From Blasia pusilla (lineage: Eukaryota; Marchantiophyta; Marchantiopsida; Blasiales), in NCBI GenBank assembly GCA_050084515.1, contig CM114271.1:5518001-5582000 (forward strand): a stretch of 64,000 nucleotides of DNA, given 5' to 3'. The notes beneath the pieces were generated by a model that saw nothing but the letters and a program-made list of their open reading frames with translations, did no database searches and had not been told where the DNA came from. Positions within the stretch are counted from its first letter, which is position 1. Each line of letters opens with the position of its first letter. Made by a program: the position numbers and the translations under genes. Positions 50,749-64,000 of this stretch are shown piece by piece.

Positions 50749-53700
50749 ATGATCGCCTTTCAGAATATCGTGGCACATGTATAGTTAAAAATGTGCCAGG
50801 CTCTGTCTCTTAGCTCCTTCCATTATCCTGACTTCTTGTCAGACTCTGGCATAGCCTCTAAGCTTCTGGAGCTCTTCAGCCTGCAACCTTTTAAAGTGTC
50901 AGCCTAATTGCGGTAACTCACCAGATATGTAGGGGAGATGAGGGCATGGTCAAAGAATTTCGTCTGCACCGAGCTTTTTCAACTTGGTATGGTGATGTTA
51001 CTCGCTAGTTCTTTTTGGAACTTTTAGTGTAATAACTTATATCGCACCCCTTTTAACCACGAATGTGCCAATGGGTCCATGCCACATCTGCCACTTCCAG
51101 CAGTCATCCATCTTGCCACAAGGTGGGCTTTTGTAGAAAAGGGGGACTGTAGAAATACACGCCCTCAGTTCGAATGAAAGAACTGAGGAGCTTTGCACCC
51201 ATGCTAGCCTAGTCACTTCTAGGAAAGGTTTTCAAACCATGTAATATCCCAGTTTGATCCACTTCGACGTTAACGCCAGTCTAAGGGATTTTCCGTTCAA
51301 TATTTGTGTCCAAAATGAGTCTGTTTCGTGCATTGACGTGTAGGTGTTTTTCCATCGCGCTTGCCTGATATCTTTAAAAGCGTGTACTCTAGAGCTGTAG
51401 TCTTTCGCACCTTCAATGATGGTTATATTCGGTCATTGTGAAGAATTGGGCCTCTCAAATGTACTCCCCCACATACTGGTATATGACCCAACTTTCTCGT
51501 CATGAAAGAAAAGGAAAGTCTCACGATAAGACACCTCAACCTATTCCCGGGCCTCCCCAAACATCCCTGAATTTCGAAGGACGCCAACCGAGTAACATCT
51601 CCTCCAAGGCATCTACGAACGTCGATTTCAAGTCACGTCTGTGAATCCATTGTCACAGGGTAAGTGAGCGGGATTGGGGGATGAGAGAACACACCAGGTC
51701 GAGAGTTATTGTATGTACCGTCTGGTACTCTTTTGGGTGGTAACCATTAATACCATACAGAAAAGTACAGTCGGTTTTCATTCGTTTGTACCATGTGTCC
51801 AATGATCACACGTCGGGAAATACTCCACACCCATCACTTTCTCTTCCAAGTATGGAAAGCACTCGTTCACTACCGACCCGTACGTGGGCATGCCGAAAAT
51901 ATGTCCTCGCGAGTGGTAGGACTGGCATGTAGAAGCTAAACCTTCTACATGTACGTATCACTTTCAGTGAACAGCTCTCCAAAAGCCACCGGTTTCCTCT
52001 CACGAGACCGATGGCATCTTCAAGTTAATGCAAACGCTTCTCTCCACTTCTTAGCGTCCTTGCTTACATTGAGCGATTCCTTGCTTACATAACAAGCCGG
52101 AGAACTATGCGACGGATGAATCGTTGGCATGGCCAGTGGATGCACCGCCTCATCCAGATGCCCGAACGTATTTCCTAGTATTTATGAACCACATGAGTTC
52201 TGTACTACCTCGGACGATGATCATATACGATCTCCCGGACAATACCGTAGGCCCTCACAACGCAAATGCGGACACCTGTGAAATCCTCCCTCCACTTCGC
52301 AGATGCGAGCGCAGGCGAAGTTACCGACAAGTATCCCACTCCCTCTCTTCGCTCTTCACGGGCAAGTCCGAATGATATATCCACTGTATTATAAAAGAAA
52401 CCTCAGAAGAGGACAAAGAAAGTCCGAATGGGATCCTCCTTCTCAAAACAAGCGACTCCTTCTGGATGCCTCCACGTAGAGCGGAGGGCGAAGGTTACGT
52501 GGTGAAGTCGGGCAGGGCAAGGGCAGCCCTGGGTGGGTCGAGGAGGGAGTTTGGACCCAACCCGAGGTCTGGTATGTGTATTAACCAGAGGACGTATACG
52601 CGCGGAGCGAAACGCCTAATTTATCCAACCTTTTTGACATGCGGTGTAGAACAGCATGGATGATTTGACATCTATCCAACTTTTCCAAATATACTCGCCC
52701 CCACATGTGCAACGTTTGACCCGAAGGACCACATGCATTCGCTCATGGTGACCACATGAATGAACGCTTGTGCATGTCGCTAAGCCCAGACAGGCTAACC
52801 GAGAGATCTATCGGGGATTCGAGGTACGAAGGAAAAGCCACGCAGACGCCGCCCAAAAACACCATCTCTGCTCGCACGTGGAAAGACGGGTGTTTCGGAC
52901 TACTGAAAAGATTCCAAGGTAGACGAGATTTGTTACATGCACCATACTTACACACAAACATGCACGGATTCGCTCTCCTCGCGCAATGCTCGTGTTGCTT
53001 GTGGCGAGACATAAGAAGTCAGCAACTGTACGAGCACGCTGGTGAGATCCATGTTTCACCTCCAGATCTTGGTCTGGTCTGGTCTGGTCTGGTCTCGTCT
53101 TGAGGTACAGTCGAGCGCTCCCGAGAGCACATCGAGTAGTGCTCGAAAGCCATTGTCGAGCAACACCTTCGGCTCTTTCGGTTGTCGGGGCCCGCCCCAC
53201 TGCGGATGCCCTGCAATAGCACCAGATGAGCAAGGTCGGCGACAGCTGCGTTGTTGATAGCATAGATAGACATTACGGGTAGGAATGTCACCGGCAGACA
53301 GAGGGCAGAGAGGGATTCAGATGTCTGAATCCTCGCCACACCATGTAGTTAGGTAGATGAAAAGTGAATTCTCGGAGTAGCGTAAGATCACGGAAAGATT
53401 ATTCATCAGATGGAAATGCACACCTCTACGACACTCAAGGATAGTAAAGACTTTTGACTACTGCAGGAATGGGGTGAGGAAGATCAAATGCTCTTTCTAC
53501 ATGACTCGTAAGTCTGTAAAGCCTGTTCGTTACCTCCGAGTCGCTGCAGAAGTTGTGGGCCCAGTAATGGCCCTCATCATCCACCACCGATTGGAACTAG
53601 TCGTCGTCGGAAGCAACGCATAGTGCGGGCCAGGGAAGTGGGTTCTGCCACCCGTTTAGGGTTATACAATGGACCTCATAAAATTATGATGGTCTACGGC

Positions 53701-53933
53701 TTCCACTCGATAGAGGGAGGGTATGCTCCCGGTGGTGTCAGAAAAGAAACTCCTGGCATCATAAATCACACGGTCGACAACCCTTTGTGTAGCAGTTGAG
53801 TTGCAGCCATGTGACTGAGAATTTGAATGTGCATTTCCGAACTGTGGCATTCTGATGGTTTCTGTGGATCTCGTTGACTTCCGGAATTCTCACATCAACC
53901 AGCTAATGGAGTTAGGCTGAGCGAGAGAGACTG
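50749..53933. other. Intergenic, mixed composition, no gene recognised
   Basis: 3' flank of the DUF4057 gene and beyond. Open frames at 52466-53263 overlap on both strands without motifs. A short (GGTCT)n run lies at about 53070-53098. Confidence 0.4.
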
Positions 53934-54160
53934 TACTCATTAAGTAGTGCCTGTCGTAGCCTTGCGACCATAGACAAGCAAGTCTCAACCACCGCCCTGG
54001 TTGGACGGTGCTTGAGACTGGGATGGGTGTAGAGAGAGGAGCAAGTGAAGAAGGTACCATATGAGAGGAGGGAGAGAGAGAGTACTCATTAAGCCTGTCG
54101 GGTTTGCCAGTGCTTGAGACTGGGATGGGTGTAGAGAGAGGAAGAAGTGAAGAAGGTACT
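53934..54160 (-). repeat. Dispersed repeat copies B and C, head to tail
   Basis: On the minus strand, two units share CACCCATCCCAGTCTCAAGCAC and CTCTCTCTACACC (copy C about 54160-54081, copy B about 54085-53934). They are separated by CTTAATGAGTACTCTCTCTC. Copy B matches 21036-21164 closely. Both lie downstream of the LINE coding remnant on the same strand, consistent with LINE 3' UTR/tail sequence. Confidence 0.6.
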
Positions 54161-54377
54161 CTCAAATAGCGAAAGGTGGTCCTCCTCTCAAATATGAGAG
54201 GAGGAGGAGGAGGAGGAGCACTCTCAAATAGTGTGAGTGCTGAGCTAACCATACGAAGCGTTGGTGCGGAGCTTCCCAGTGTCAATCGGGAAGCTCTTAC
54301 CTGATTGGGATCCCCAATAAACATTGCTTACGAGTGCAGTAGCTTTGGGCTGTGAATCTAGGCTAACAATTCTGGTG

Positions 54378-54730
54378 TTACCAGCTTAGCAATGTCATCG
54401 TATGCTCTATGAATTTGTTGCAGGAGACCAAGCAGTGACTAGAGGTTTCATCGCCATCATCACACAAGGCGCAAGAGTTTAATTGTGCTCCCATCCTGCT
54501 TTTCTTATGGTTCAAGGAGATATCCCCCGTCCTAAACTTGAACTTAAGCCGGGTTCCCACGCAAGGGATTCCCCGCAAATAGTTCTGCTTGTTCAGGGAG
54601 GAGGGAGAGACACTCGTCCAGGGGCCGATAATACTCCAAAGCTCCGACGAGAGCGCTACCTGCCCTTTGTTCAGCCATTGATCCATCATCAATTACGGAA
54701 ATTGTCACAACCACTGATTTGTGAGACACC
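54378..54730 (-). pseudogene. LINE C-terminal fragment (zf-RVT-like)
   Basis: The frame reads WTSVSPSSLNKQNYLRGIP, then LKFKFRTGDISLNHKKSRMG and SCALCDDGDETSSHCLVSCN. The CALC...ET..H...C arrangement is the zinc-binding region found after RT in plant L1-type LINEs. RT itself is absent on the higher-coordinate side, so this is a 5'-truncated copy. Confidence 0.65.
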
Positions 54731-55257
54731 AGGCATACATGAATTTGAACATATCTTTCAAGGAACGTATCAAGACAAGTAAGAGTTCAAGCTTGACAAC
54801 ATGCCCGTCACAAAAGCGATCGCTTCGAGCTTTTCCTCGTCACTGCCGATATTTCAATCTTCGAGTTTTGGTACCGCGGTAAAAGAGGAAAATGGGGGCC
54901 AACATCTTGAAGGCGGAACTTCCTTTAAACAGGCGTACAATTTGACTCAAATTTGCAAATCGCCACTTCAAAGCTTAGTTGAATTCAAAGAATGGTGGCT
55001 CAATGTCGTTTCCCACTCACGTTGCGAAGGGATAGTGAAGTTAAGCAACTGAAACGAGCAAACCAGACGTCTTGCTGTTTAGAAAGTACATCCGACTGTC
55101 TGCTCTCTTTGAAGCTTCAAAGACTGACTTCAACATATTCTGTACAGACCACATGCTCTTCCGCACGTGGATGAAGAGAGGGGACAGAATTTCTGGAAGA
55201 AAATAGGAGACGTGTGCAGAGAAGACTGTAAACGAGAATGGAGGCCTGAGGTGAGGA
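54731..55257. other. 3' flank of the ERI1-like gene
   Basis: Probably contains the 3' UTR of the minus-strand exonuclease gene. No other feature seen. Confidence 0.4.
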
Positions 55258-57910
55258 TCATTTAATGCGGAAGCGGAAGGTGAACTTGACGGACTTGGGA
55301 TCGCCGGCTTTGCGCTTGGCGGTGAGTTTAACTGTCGCACCATGGGCCAGCAAGCGTTGTAAGATACGGGCGATATTGTGGGAATCGTCTAGACCTACAT
55401 GGTGTGTTCCCTCCATAGGCATCTTCAAGCCTTTCATCATCGCCAGCATGCCTCCAGCCTGCACACACATGGAAAGGGACCACCAGTGCTCACAATCTTC
55501 TACTTTGCAGTATTTGCACCAGCTTACCATCATGAGATGCAGAGGCACCAATATATCGCACGCTTCTCATATACCGTACGTACGTACAACACATGATCGT
55601 TCTGAGGAGGTCACTTTCGAGAAAACGACAAGGATTTTGCACCTGTCAGCTACATTACGATCACGTTTCAAAGCAAACAGATATTGCAGTGGTTTGTAAA
55701 GGGAAAGGTTCACTTACCCTGAATTTGTAGAAGTTGAAGAATATATCTTTCAGGTTGATCCATTCATTGAAGTATGGCGGTAACTCGATCTCGGAAGTTA
55801 CGCACTGCTCTGGAATCTTGGTCTTCACGTCCCAATTGCCGCTGAAGTGAAGAAACAAGATGAGTAACGTGTCATTGTCAGCCGATGCTGAATAGCCACG
55901 GTGTATCGAAATATCCAGAATATCATGACTGTGCGGGAACTCTTTTGTAAGGTATTACAGAGTTCTGCCGAATTCAAACAAGCGGAAATGGAAGATGTTT
56001 GAGACGCTAAATTCAATTGACTCAGAAAAAATAATTCCACTTCTGCTATTGAAGGTCTGGACCGAGCTTGAGTCGGAAGGTTGGGGTTGAAGTCATCATA
56101 CCATGTGACAAACGCAGCACTCTTCATCTTTCCTGAACTTTGAGGGTCCCAGACGCCATGGGCATTCAACCATTTTTCAAATCCTAGAAGCACATCCGTG
56201 AACGGAATTGCCGTATCATGCCAAACCCTGAGATAGTCACGCACAGCCCCCTTTGAGACCAATGATTCCCTCGCAATGCACTGACGCAAAAACGCAGGGA
56301 AGCTGATGTGACACTAAAATTGACGGGAGAAAAAGCTGGCTTCATCCACCTTGCAAGTAACAGATTGCTACATATGATATCACAGCGCGGGGGAAGAGCG
56401 GAAAAGATACGAAATTCAAGCTCAAGCTCGGTACAGCCAATAAGCCGAAGGAAGAAAGAGTGAACGGACCTCACCTATCTAAGCCCCATCTACCGTATTT
56501 ATTTTTTATGTAGTCTTCAATTCGTTCCTCACTCATCTTTGCAGGTCTCACAAACCTGCGACACAGATACAACCGCAGATGCCCTTTCCGTCAATACAAA
56601 GACACAGCATCAAAACGAAAAAGATCACGCACCTGGCTCCGCAGAAAGCAATTGACTGAACTGAGTCGACGTAAGCATAATTATTCGAGCGCTGTTTGGA
56701 TCAGATGCGAAAGGGAAAAGGTGACATTGTTTGGTGATGTGTATGAATATTCCATCAAGGATTTAAATTTCCGTTTACGACTGGAGATCCATTCCGACTT
56801 TGCTCTGTGATCACAGTAGATCTTACTGGACGAGGAATTGTATATGAGTGATAGCTGGTACGAATTTAGTGACAAGAGTAGAAAAGTCAAATACATACCG
56901 ATGGAACCGATCCACAACTCGCAACGATTTAGCGTCGACCATCAAAACTGGGAACTCCAATATCTCCACCATGCCCTCCAAGTCCAGCACCAAGAAATAA
57001 TCGAAGGGCTGAGATTTCACCTTCTTCAAGTCTTCTGATCTCACAGACATGTCTGGCCACTCGTGAGTGAATTTCGCCATATGCTCCGTATCATCCCCCT
57101 GAATTTCACAGAAAATCATTCAATCTGCCGATAACTCCATTTGTTTCCACAACCGTCTTTTGGATTCAATATCGAGCGCTAAGATAACGAACGCAAAGCT
57201 CCGGGACCAATGATTGAAAGATTCAGGAGAACAAAATCCTTCTGAGAAGCGGTAGTAAAATCGCTTTCTGCTCGGGCTGACCAAAGAACGAATCGGATTC
57301 CCTTCTTTCGTTCTGACTTGAGAATCATTTCCAAGATAACAGCAATACGTACCATGGTGCACAGACCTTGAGAGAAGTAGTAGCAGAATCGCTTTCTACT
57401 AATCTTGCGTCTTCCGACAGGAAGTTGTGTTTCAGCGACTCTCGGCAATTCCTTTATTGTTGCTTCTGGAACTACCAGTGATCCAAGCGCAGCGGTAGGG
57501 GACACCGCTCCGATCTCGTTTTCCAACTCCACCACTGACGTCGAAATGCGCGCCTCATCAAAATGTGACGTACAAAACCTGGTGACTTTCACCAGGTTTT
57601 CGCCTTTGCTCCGAAATCTAACTCGGTCGAAATCCAAGACTGAAACTCTCCGCAGCTGTTGGATTCCAAGAGAATTTGTTTGACAGGACGAATCGAACTC
57701 CGGCAGTAGGAAGCCAGCATGCCAACCTTTTGAAGCAGAGAGGTATCCCATCTCTCCCATGGCGGAGAAGCTCCATCTTCGAGAGAGAAACGTGCATTTA
57801 ATTGAAGAACTCCCCGGACGAGAGCTGGCGCAAGAAATCGGTGAGAATCGTGAGAAGCAGGGGCCCAAGAGCACAGGAAGCATCAGAGCCGACCGCGCTG
57901 TGGCCGCCAT
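55258..57910 (-). CDS. ERIL1: ERI1-like DEDDh 3'-5' exoribonuclease, organelle-targeted type, six exons
   Basis: Trims 3' ends of RNA; the closest known plant relatives act in organelle rRNA maturation. Exons on the minus strand: 57910-57353, 57098-56899, 56555-56475, 56227-56102, 55841-55718, 55458-55258. The CDS is 1290 nt (429 aa), with GT-AG introns and matching phases. The N-terminus (MAATARSALMLPVLL..., rich in Ser/Arg and poor in acid) looks like a transit peptide. FCYYFSQGLCTM then HMAKFTH offers C176, C184, H192 and H198 as a possible zinc knuckle. The catalytic set is complete: D225 and E227 in LVLDLEG (ExoI), D326 in GNWDVKTKIPEQC (ExoII), H383 and D388 in HHVGLDDSHN (ExoIII). It starts 213 bp from the divergent TMEM234-like gene, suggesting a shared promoter. 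Confidence 0.93.
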
Positions 57911-58123
57911 GAGCTCCGCAGTATGGAAAGGGCAACGATACCCTCTACCATCCCATCCAGTATACCATGTCGTATTATTTTAGGTCTGAGCAATACTGCC
58001 GGATATTGAGGTGTCGGGGACTTCCTCCATCTCTCCACATTTCGATCGGGCAAGCAGAGAACGTTGCGGAGTGCTACTAGTTGCGTTTCTTTCTGCCTCA
58101 CCATCGCAAAGCTAGACACAAAA
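57911..58123. promoter_or_regulatory. 213-bp bidirectional promoter region
   Basis: Lies between the divergent start codons of the ERI1-like and TMEM234-like genes. It must hold both 5' UTRs and core promoters unless leader introns exist. No TATA box is obvious. Confidence 0.5.
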
Positions 58124-58561
58124 ATGGTGGTAGTGTGGCTGCTGTTGATAGGAAGCGTGTGGGGAACGACGAATGCTTTCATCAAGCGCGGGGCTTTCAT
58201 AGCGCAAGAGAAGGAGAAGCGGCGCAAGGAGAAGCGGAAGGCTGGGGAGAACACAAGAACCAACGCTTTCCGGCTCGTGCCTTTCGTCGAGGACTGGATT
58301 CATCTTCTCTGCGTGTGGGAGTATTCGATCCCATTCTTGGTGAATTTATCAGCGTCGATTTTGTTTTTTAAGAAGTTGGGAGACAGTCCAATTAACATCG
58401 CGGTGCCCGTGACAAACGCTACAACCTTCGCCGTGACGGCGATCGCGGGTGCGGCGCTGGGAGAGCGCATAGAAGTTCCCAAGGCAATGTTGGGCATTGC
58501 GTTGATTGTGGTAGGAATTGTGTTGTGCATCGCTCCTGGTATCATGACCAAAGACGGTTGA
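58124..58561 (+). CDS. TMEM234: TMEM234-family small membrane protein, single exon
   Basis: 145 aa, the usual size for the family. Features: MVVVWLLLIGSVWGTTNAFIKRG (helix 1 with the W-G-x-T-N signature), a basic cytosolic-type loop (EKEKRRKEKRKAG), then SIPFLVNLSASILFFKKLG, INIAVPVTNATTFAVTAIAG and MLGIALIVVGIVLCIAPGI as three further helices. The pattern (LVN, AVPVTNA, G-E near helix 3) matches TMEM234 and resembles half of a drug/metabolite transporter. Its substrate and exact role are unknown. ATG 58124 was chosen because the frame upstream has no ATG and helix 1 begins directly. It is divergent from the ERI1-like gene. Confidence 0.88.
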   Translation: MVVVWLLLIGSVWGTTNAFIKRGAFIAQEKEKRRKEKRKAGENTRTNAFRLVPFVEDWIHLLCVWEYSIPFLVNLSASILFFKKLGDSPINIAVPVTNATTFAVTAIAGAALGERIEVPKAMLGIALIVVGIVLCIAPGIMTKDG

Positions 58562-58942
58562 TGTACTGCTCATGTCATCAATAATTCTGAGAAGTCTCTC
58601 TTAATCTTTGATTCTCTCTCTCTCTCTCTCCAAATCGAAATTCCGCACCCTTCGTGATGGTGGGCATGAAATTTCCAGTCACTCTATGTGCACTTGTGTG
58701 CGAAATGTACAACACAAAGAGCAACAACCTAAGCTCTGATTGCGAATCTGATATCACCAGAGCTGTTCGTCACGTTCGGTAGCCTACGTTAATTTCCAGA
58801 AACTGCTGCCGCGCTTAGTATTTGTAATTCTAATCAGGTAAGGTGAATCTGGTTGTGAAGAGTTTTCCTTGCCTAATACCTCGAAGCTCCGCACCAACTC
58901 TGCATTGTGAGCACACAATATATGAAGTGTCGAGGGAACTGG

Positions 58943-59022
58943 TAAGCATTGCGCCGATTGTGGTGGGAATTGTGTTGTTCATCGCTCCTAGTGTCCGACC
59001 GAAGACGTTTGATGCACTGACA
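58943..59022 (+). pseudogene. Duplicated 3' fragment of the TMEM234-like gene
   Basis: GCATTGCGCCGATTGTGGTG..., TGTGTTGTTCATCGCTCCTA and AAGACGTTTGATGCACTG align with the last helix and stop region of the gene (58494-58570), about 450 bp downstream in the same orientation. Only the 3' end is present, with no start or upstream helices. Confidence 0.75.
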
Positions 59023-60089
59023 GTCCATGCCTTCCTGCTCCTGGCGCACCCGTTCTAGTCTCAGCACCGTCCGACCCCCTCAGGGCTTAGGGCCTACGGT
59101 CTCTCTCATGCATCCGCAGAGGTGGTCGTTAGGACTGAAGACGAGTTTGCTCATTCTGAAGTCGTGGTTGGAGCGGCTTTGGCTAGTCCACCAGTCGGAA
59201 AAAGCTTGGGCTACATTTGTGTGCCACAACGCGAACGGAGCGAGAGTTCACGAAAGATAAATCGAATCCGAACCGAAGAGAGCTGTGTAGAGACAGCTGT
59301 AGTGATAGAGTAGATGCTACATGGATTCGCCAACTGTAATGGAGGAACGATGAGCGGAGGCTCTGGTTTGTGCTCATTCGTGAAATCCCGTGCTTTATCT
59401 TTTCATTCCGTTGTCCGACTTCATGGAACGAAATCGTCACCGGCGATCTGAAGATCGCATAATATGGTCCGAGAAACCGAACCGAATCGAGGCCCCTTTG
59501 GGCATCAGAGACTTGAGAAATACGTAGAGTCCCCCCTTCTCGCATTTCTAGGATTTTCAGCGACACATGACTTCTTCAAACATCTTTCAGAAATTCCGCA
59601 ATTGCGAGAAGCTCGTGCAGTTGGCAACACACGGGTTCTTGGAGCATCCATCAGGAGTTTCGCATTTGCGATCAAGCTCATATAGACCCAAACTACACAC
59701 ATCGACATACGTCACAGTGCAGCATGTCGCACAAGTCCTATTGAGCACCAACCGAACAGGCAGCTGTGACTAATATTCTACCTCAAAGTGTAGACGGGCG
59801 TCCCTTTCAGCTCGGTCAGAGAATCATTCGTAAGGCAACCCAATCAGTAGAACCACTGGTGATATTTCTCAGGTTGATTTTCAGACTGCCTCGAGATCCA
59901 CCGTAACTTACATTCAAACCACTCCAGAGAGAAAACTCCCAAGGATTACTCAACACGAGCACTATAATTTAATCATTTGGAAACCCTCTCCAGATTTGCT
60001 GACAACTTCCCCATGCTAGGTTGTATGCGTGGCATGACACTTTTTTGAAGTATCCTTTGAACAAACTGGAATGTCAACAACTCCAGTTC

Positions 60090-60124
60090 GAATTCTCTTC
60101 AGTTGCTCGAACTGAAGAGAATTC
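60090..60124. repeat. Perfect 15-bp inverted repeat
   Basis: GAATTCTCTTCAGTT, loop GCTCG, AACTGAAGAGAATTC. Both arms match perfectly. There is no T-run or coding context. Confidence 0.9.
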
Positions 60125-60311
60125 AGTTCCAGCATTCAGACGTCGAATGTGAGGACAATAGTGCTTGGTCATTATCTGAAACATTGACGATATTAGTCCA
60201 TAAAGTGGAGGGGTCGGTGTATGATCTTCGACTCAAGGACAGGCCCTGCAAGTGTTTCTCTGCTTCATTTCAAAGGTCTGTGTATGATATTCATTTCAAA
60301 GACTTCTCTAA

Positions 60312-60366
60312 AGTAGGAATCACACATATTACTACTCCTGAGTAGTAATATGTGTAGATTCCTACT
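60312..60366. repeat. Near-perfect long hairpin, arms about 24-25 bp
   Basis: AGTAGGAATC-ACACATATTACTAC, short loop, GTAGTAATATGTGT-A-GATTCCTACT. The arms are fully complementary except for one unpaired base. It could be a tiny foldback element or a small-RNA-type hairpin. Confidence 0.85.
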
Positions 60367-60855
60367 CAGCTTCAATTCAAACCTTTTGGAATACTCCACA
60401 ATCGAGGTGTGAGGCTTCATACAATAAACAGGAGGGGTTGCTCTAGACCCATGGCGTCCAGAGCTTCTTTCCAAGATGAACGCTGGGCCTTGAGGACCCC
60501 AGGATCGTGCTTCGATTACTTCCAACTCTGGAACGATGTCATTCGTATGTCGGGCCGATAATTTTCACGTTATCTGGGATAGGTATGCGTGGCCCCAAAA
60601 CTTCCAAATGATTTTCACGTCTAAGCAGGCCAAATCACGGGTGCATCGGTTTCGTTTCCTTTTATGACTTCTGAGCATTTGGTGTGAAACAAGTTTTACT
60701 ACTTATCCAAATTTTTGAACTGAGGATTGCATGTCAAAACCAGGAATAGATCCATACGTCTGAAATTCAATCAAGAGAGAAACATGCGCGCACATCACTC
60801 ATCCATGAATTGAGAGGGTAGAACATGTAATTTTTCATTTCCAGAATGCAGTCTC

Positions 60856-61185
60856 TAACTCATGAGGTGGAATCCACTCACGAGGTTGAATTTCGCGTGG
60901 ATTATACAGCTCATCATGGGATCCACACCGGGAGGCCAATCATGCATCTATTCCTGTGACAAACCGGCGTGAGCCTCTCCAAAAATGTCTATGAGGTGGA
61001 ATCCACTCACTCATGAGGTGGAATCCACTCACTCATGAGGTGGAATCCACTAACTCATGAGGTGGAATCCACTCACGAGGTTGAATTTCGCGTGGATTAT
61101 ACAGCTCATCATGGGATCCACACCGGGAGGCCAATCATGCATCTATTCCTGTGACAAACCGGCGTGAGCCTCTCCAAAAATGTCT
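60856..61185. repeat. Direct repeat 135 bp x2 with a 22-bp tandem array between
   Basis: 60856-60990 and 61051-61185 are the same 135-bp sequence (TAACTCATGAGG... to ...AAAATGTCT) with no obvious differences. Between them, 60991-61050 is 2.7 copies of the 22-mer ATGAGGTGGAATCCACTCACTC, which also forms the start of each long unit. It lies just downstream of the CNOT11 stop codon, possibly in its 3' UTR. Confidence 0.9.
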
Positions 61186-61280
61186 AAAGTGTTGCAGGGT
61201 GACTAATTTCTTCTTTCGAAAACAATGGACTGTCAGATACAATATGTACAGATTGTGTCGCAGACTGGGCATCATGACGA

Positions 61281-64000
<2,720 letters not shown>

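Larger units (their letters stand above)
59023..60855. other. Intergenic with hairpins; no gene recognised
   Basis: Short open frames only. Near 59049-59110, TCTCAGCACCGTCCGACC... is weakly similar to the dispersed repeat at 21036. Two strong inverted repeats are listed separately. Confidence 0.4.

Noticed and set aside
60991-61050. CRISPR-like short regular repeats
   Set aside because: The units are contiguous 22-mers without spacers, in a plant genome, and belong to a local tandem duplication.

Overview
The window is nuclear DNA of a land plant. Five ordinary plant genes with GT-AG introns sit in islands of intermediate GC, separated by long AT-rich tracts and retrotransposon debris. GC-rich simple-sequence leaders and CT/GA microsatellites would suit a seed-free plant (bryophyte or lycophyte), but that placement is inference; the sequence only shows that it is a plant.

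Layout: 1-2075 decayed non-LTR (LINE) reverse transcriptase interrupted by a Copia LTR remnant. 2076-7900 AT-rich, with Helitron termini. 7900-13117 gene island with a six-exon fluoride channel (CrcB/FEX) gene. 13118-24011 intergenic, with a Helitron, a LINE-tail-like repeat and a (CT)57 array. 24012-35254 nested retrotransposons: a Ty1/Copia element (+ strand; PBS complementary to initiator tRNA-Met) split by a Ty3/Gypsy element (- strand, about 25436-33235). 35255-46390 AT-rich, with more Helitrons. 46391-50748 gene island with a five-exon DUF4057 gene. 50749-55257 intergenic, with a LINE fragment. 55258-57910 (-) six-exon ERI1-like DEDDh exoribonuclease, head-to-head with 58124-58561 (+) TMEM234-like membrane protein. 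60856-61185 direct repeats. 61281-64000 (-) the seven 3' exons of CNOT11, running off the right edge.

The most interesting object is the Gypsy element. Its pol reads gag - CCHC - protease - C5 cytosine DNA methyltransferase - reverse transcriptase - RNase H - integrase. Motif I and the catalytic PCQ, ENV, R-x-R and C-terminal target-recognition-side motifs of the methyltransferase are all visible, collinear with protease and RT. This copy is dead: an out-of-frame deletion joins motif I directly to motif IV, several stops look like CpG decay, and integrase is cut off. The architecture implies a retrotransposon lineage that carried its own DNA methyltransferase, as reported for some charophyte and dinoflagellate retroelements. 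Secondary observations are a family of short Helitrons, each inserted between A and T; decayed exon copies inside the DUF4057 introns; a partial TMEM234 duplication; and two long perfect or near-perfect hairpins.

The host genes look unrelated in function (fluoride export, RNA processing, deadenylation, membrane protein). Only the ERI1-like/TMEM234 pair, 213 bp apart and divergent, suggests shared regulation.
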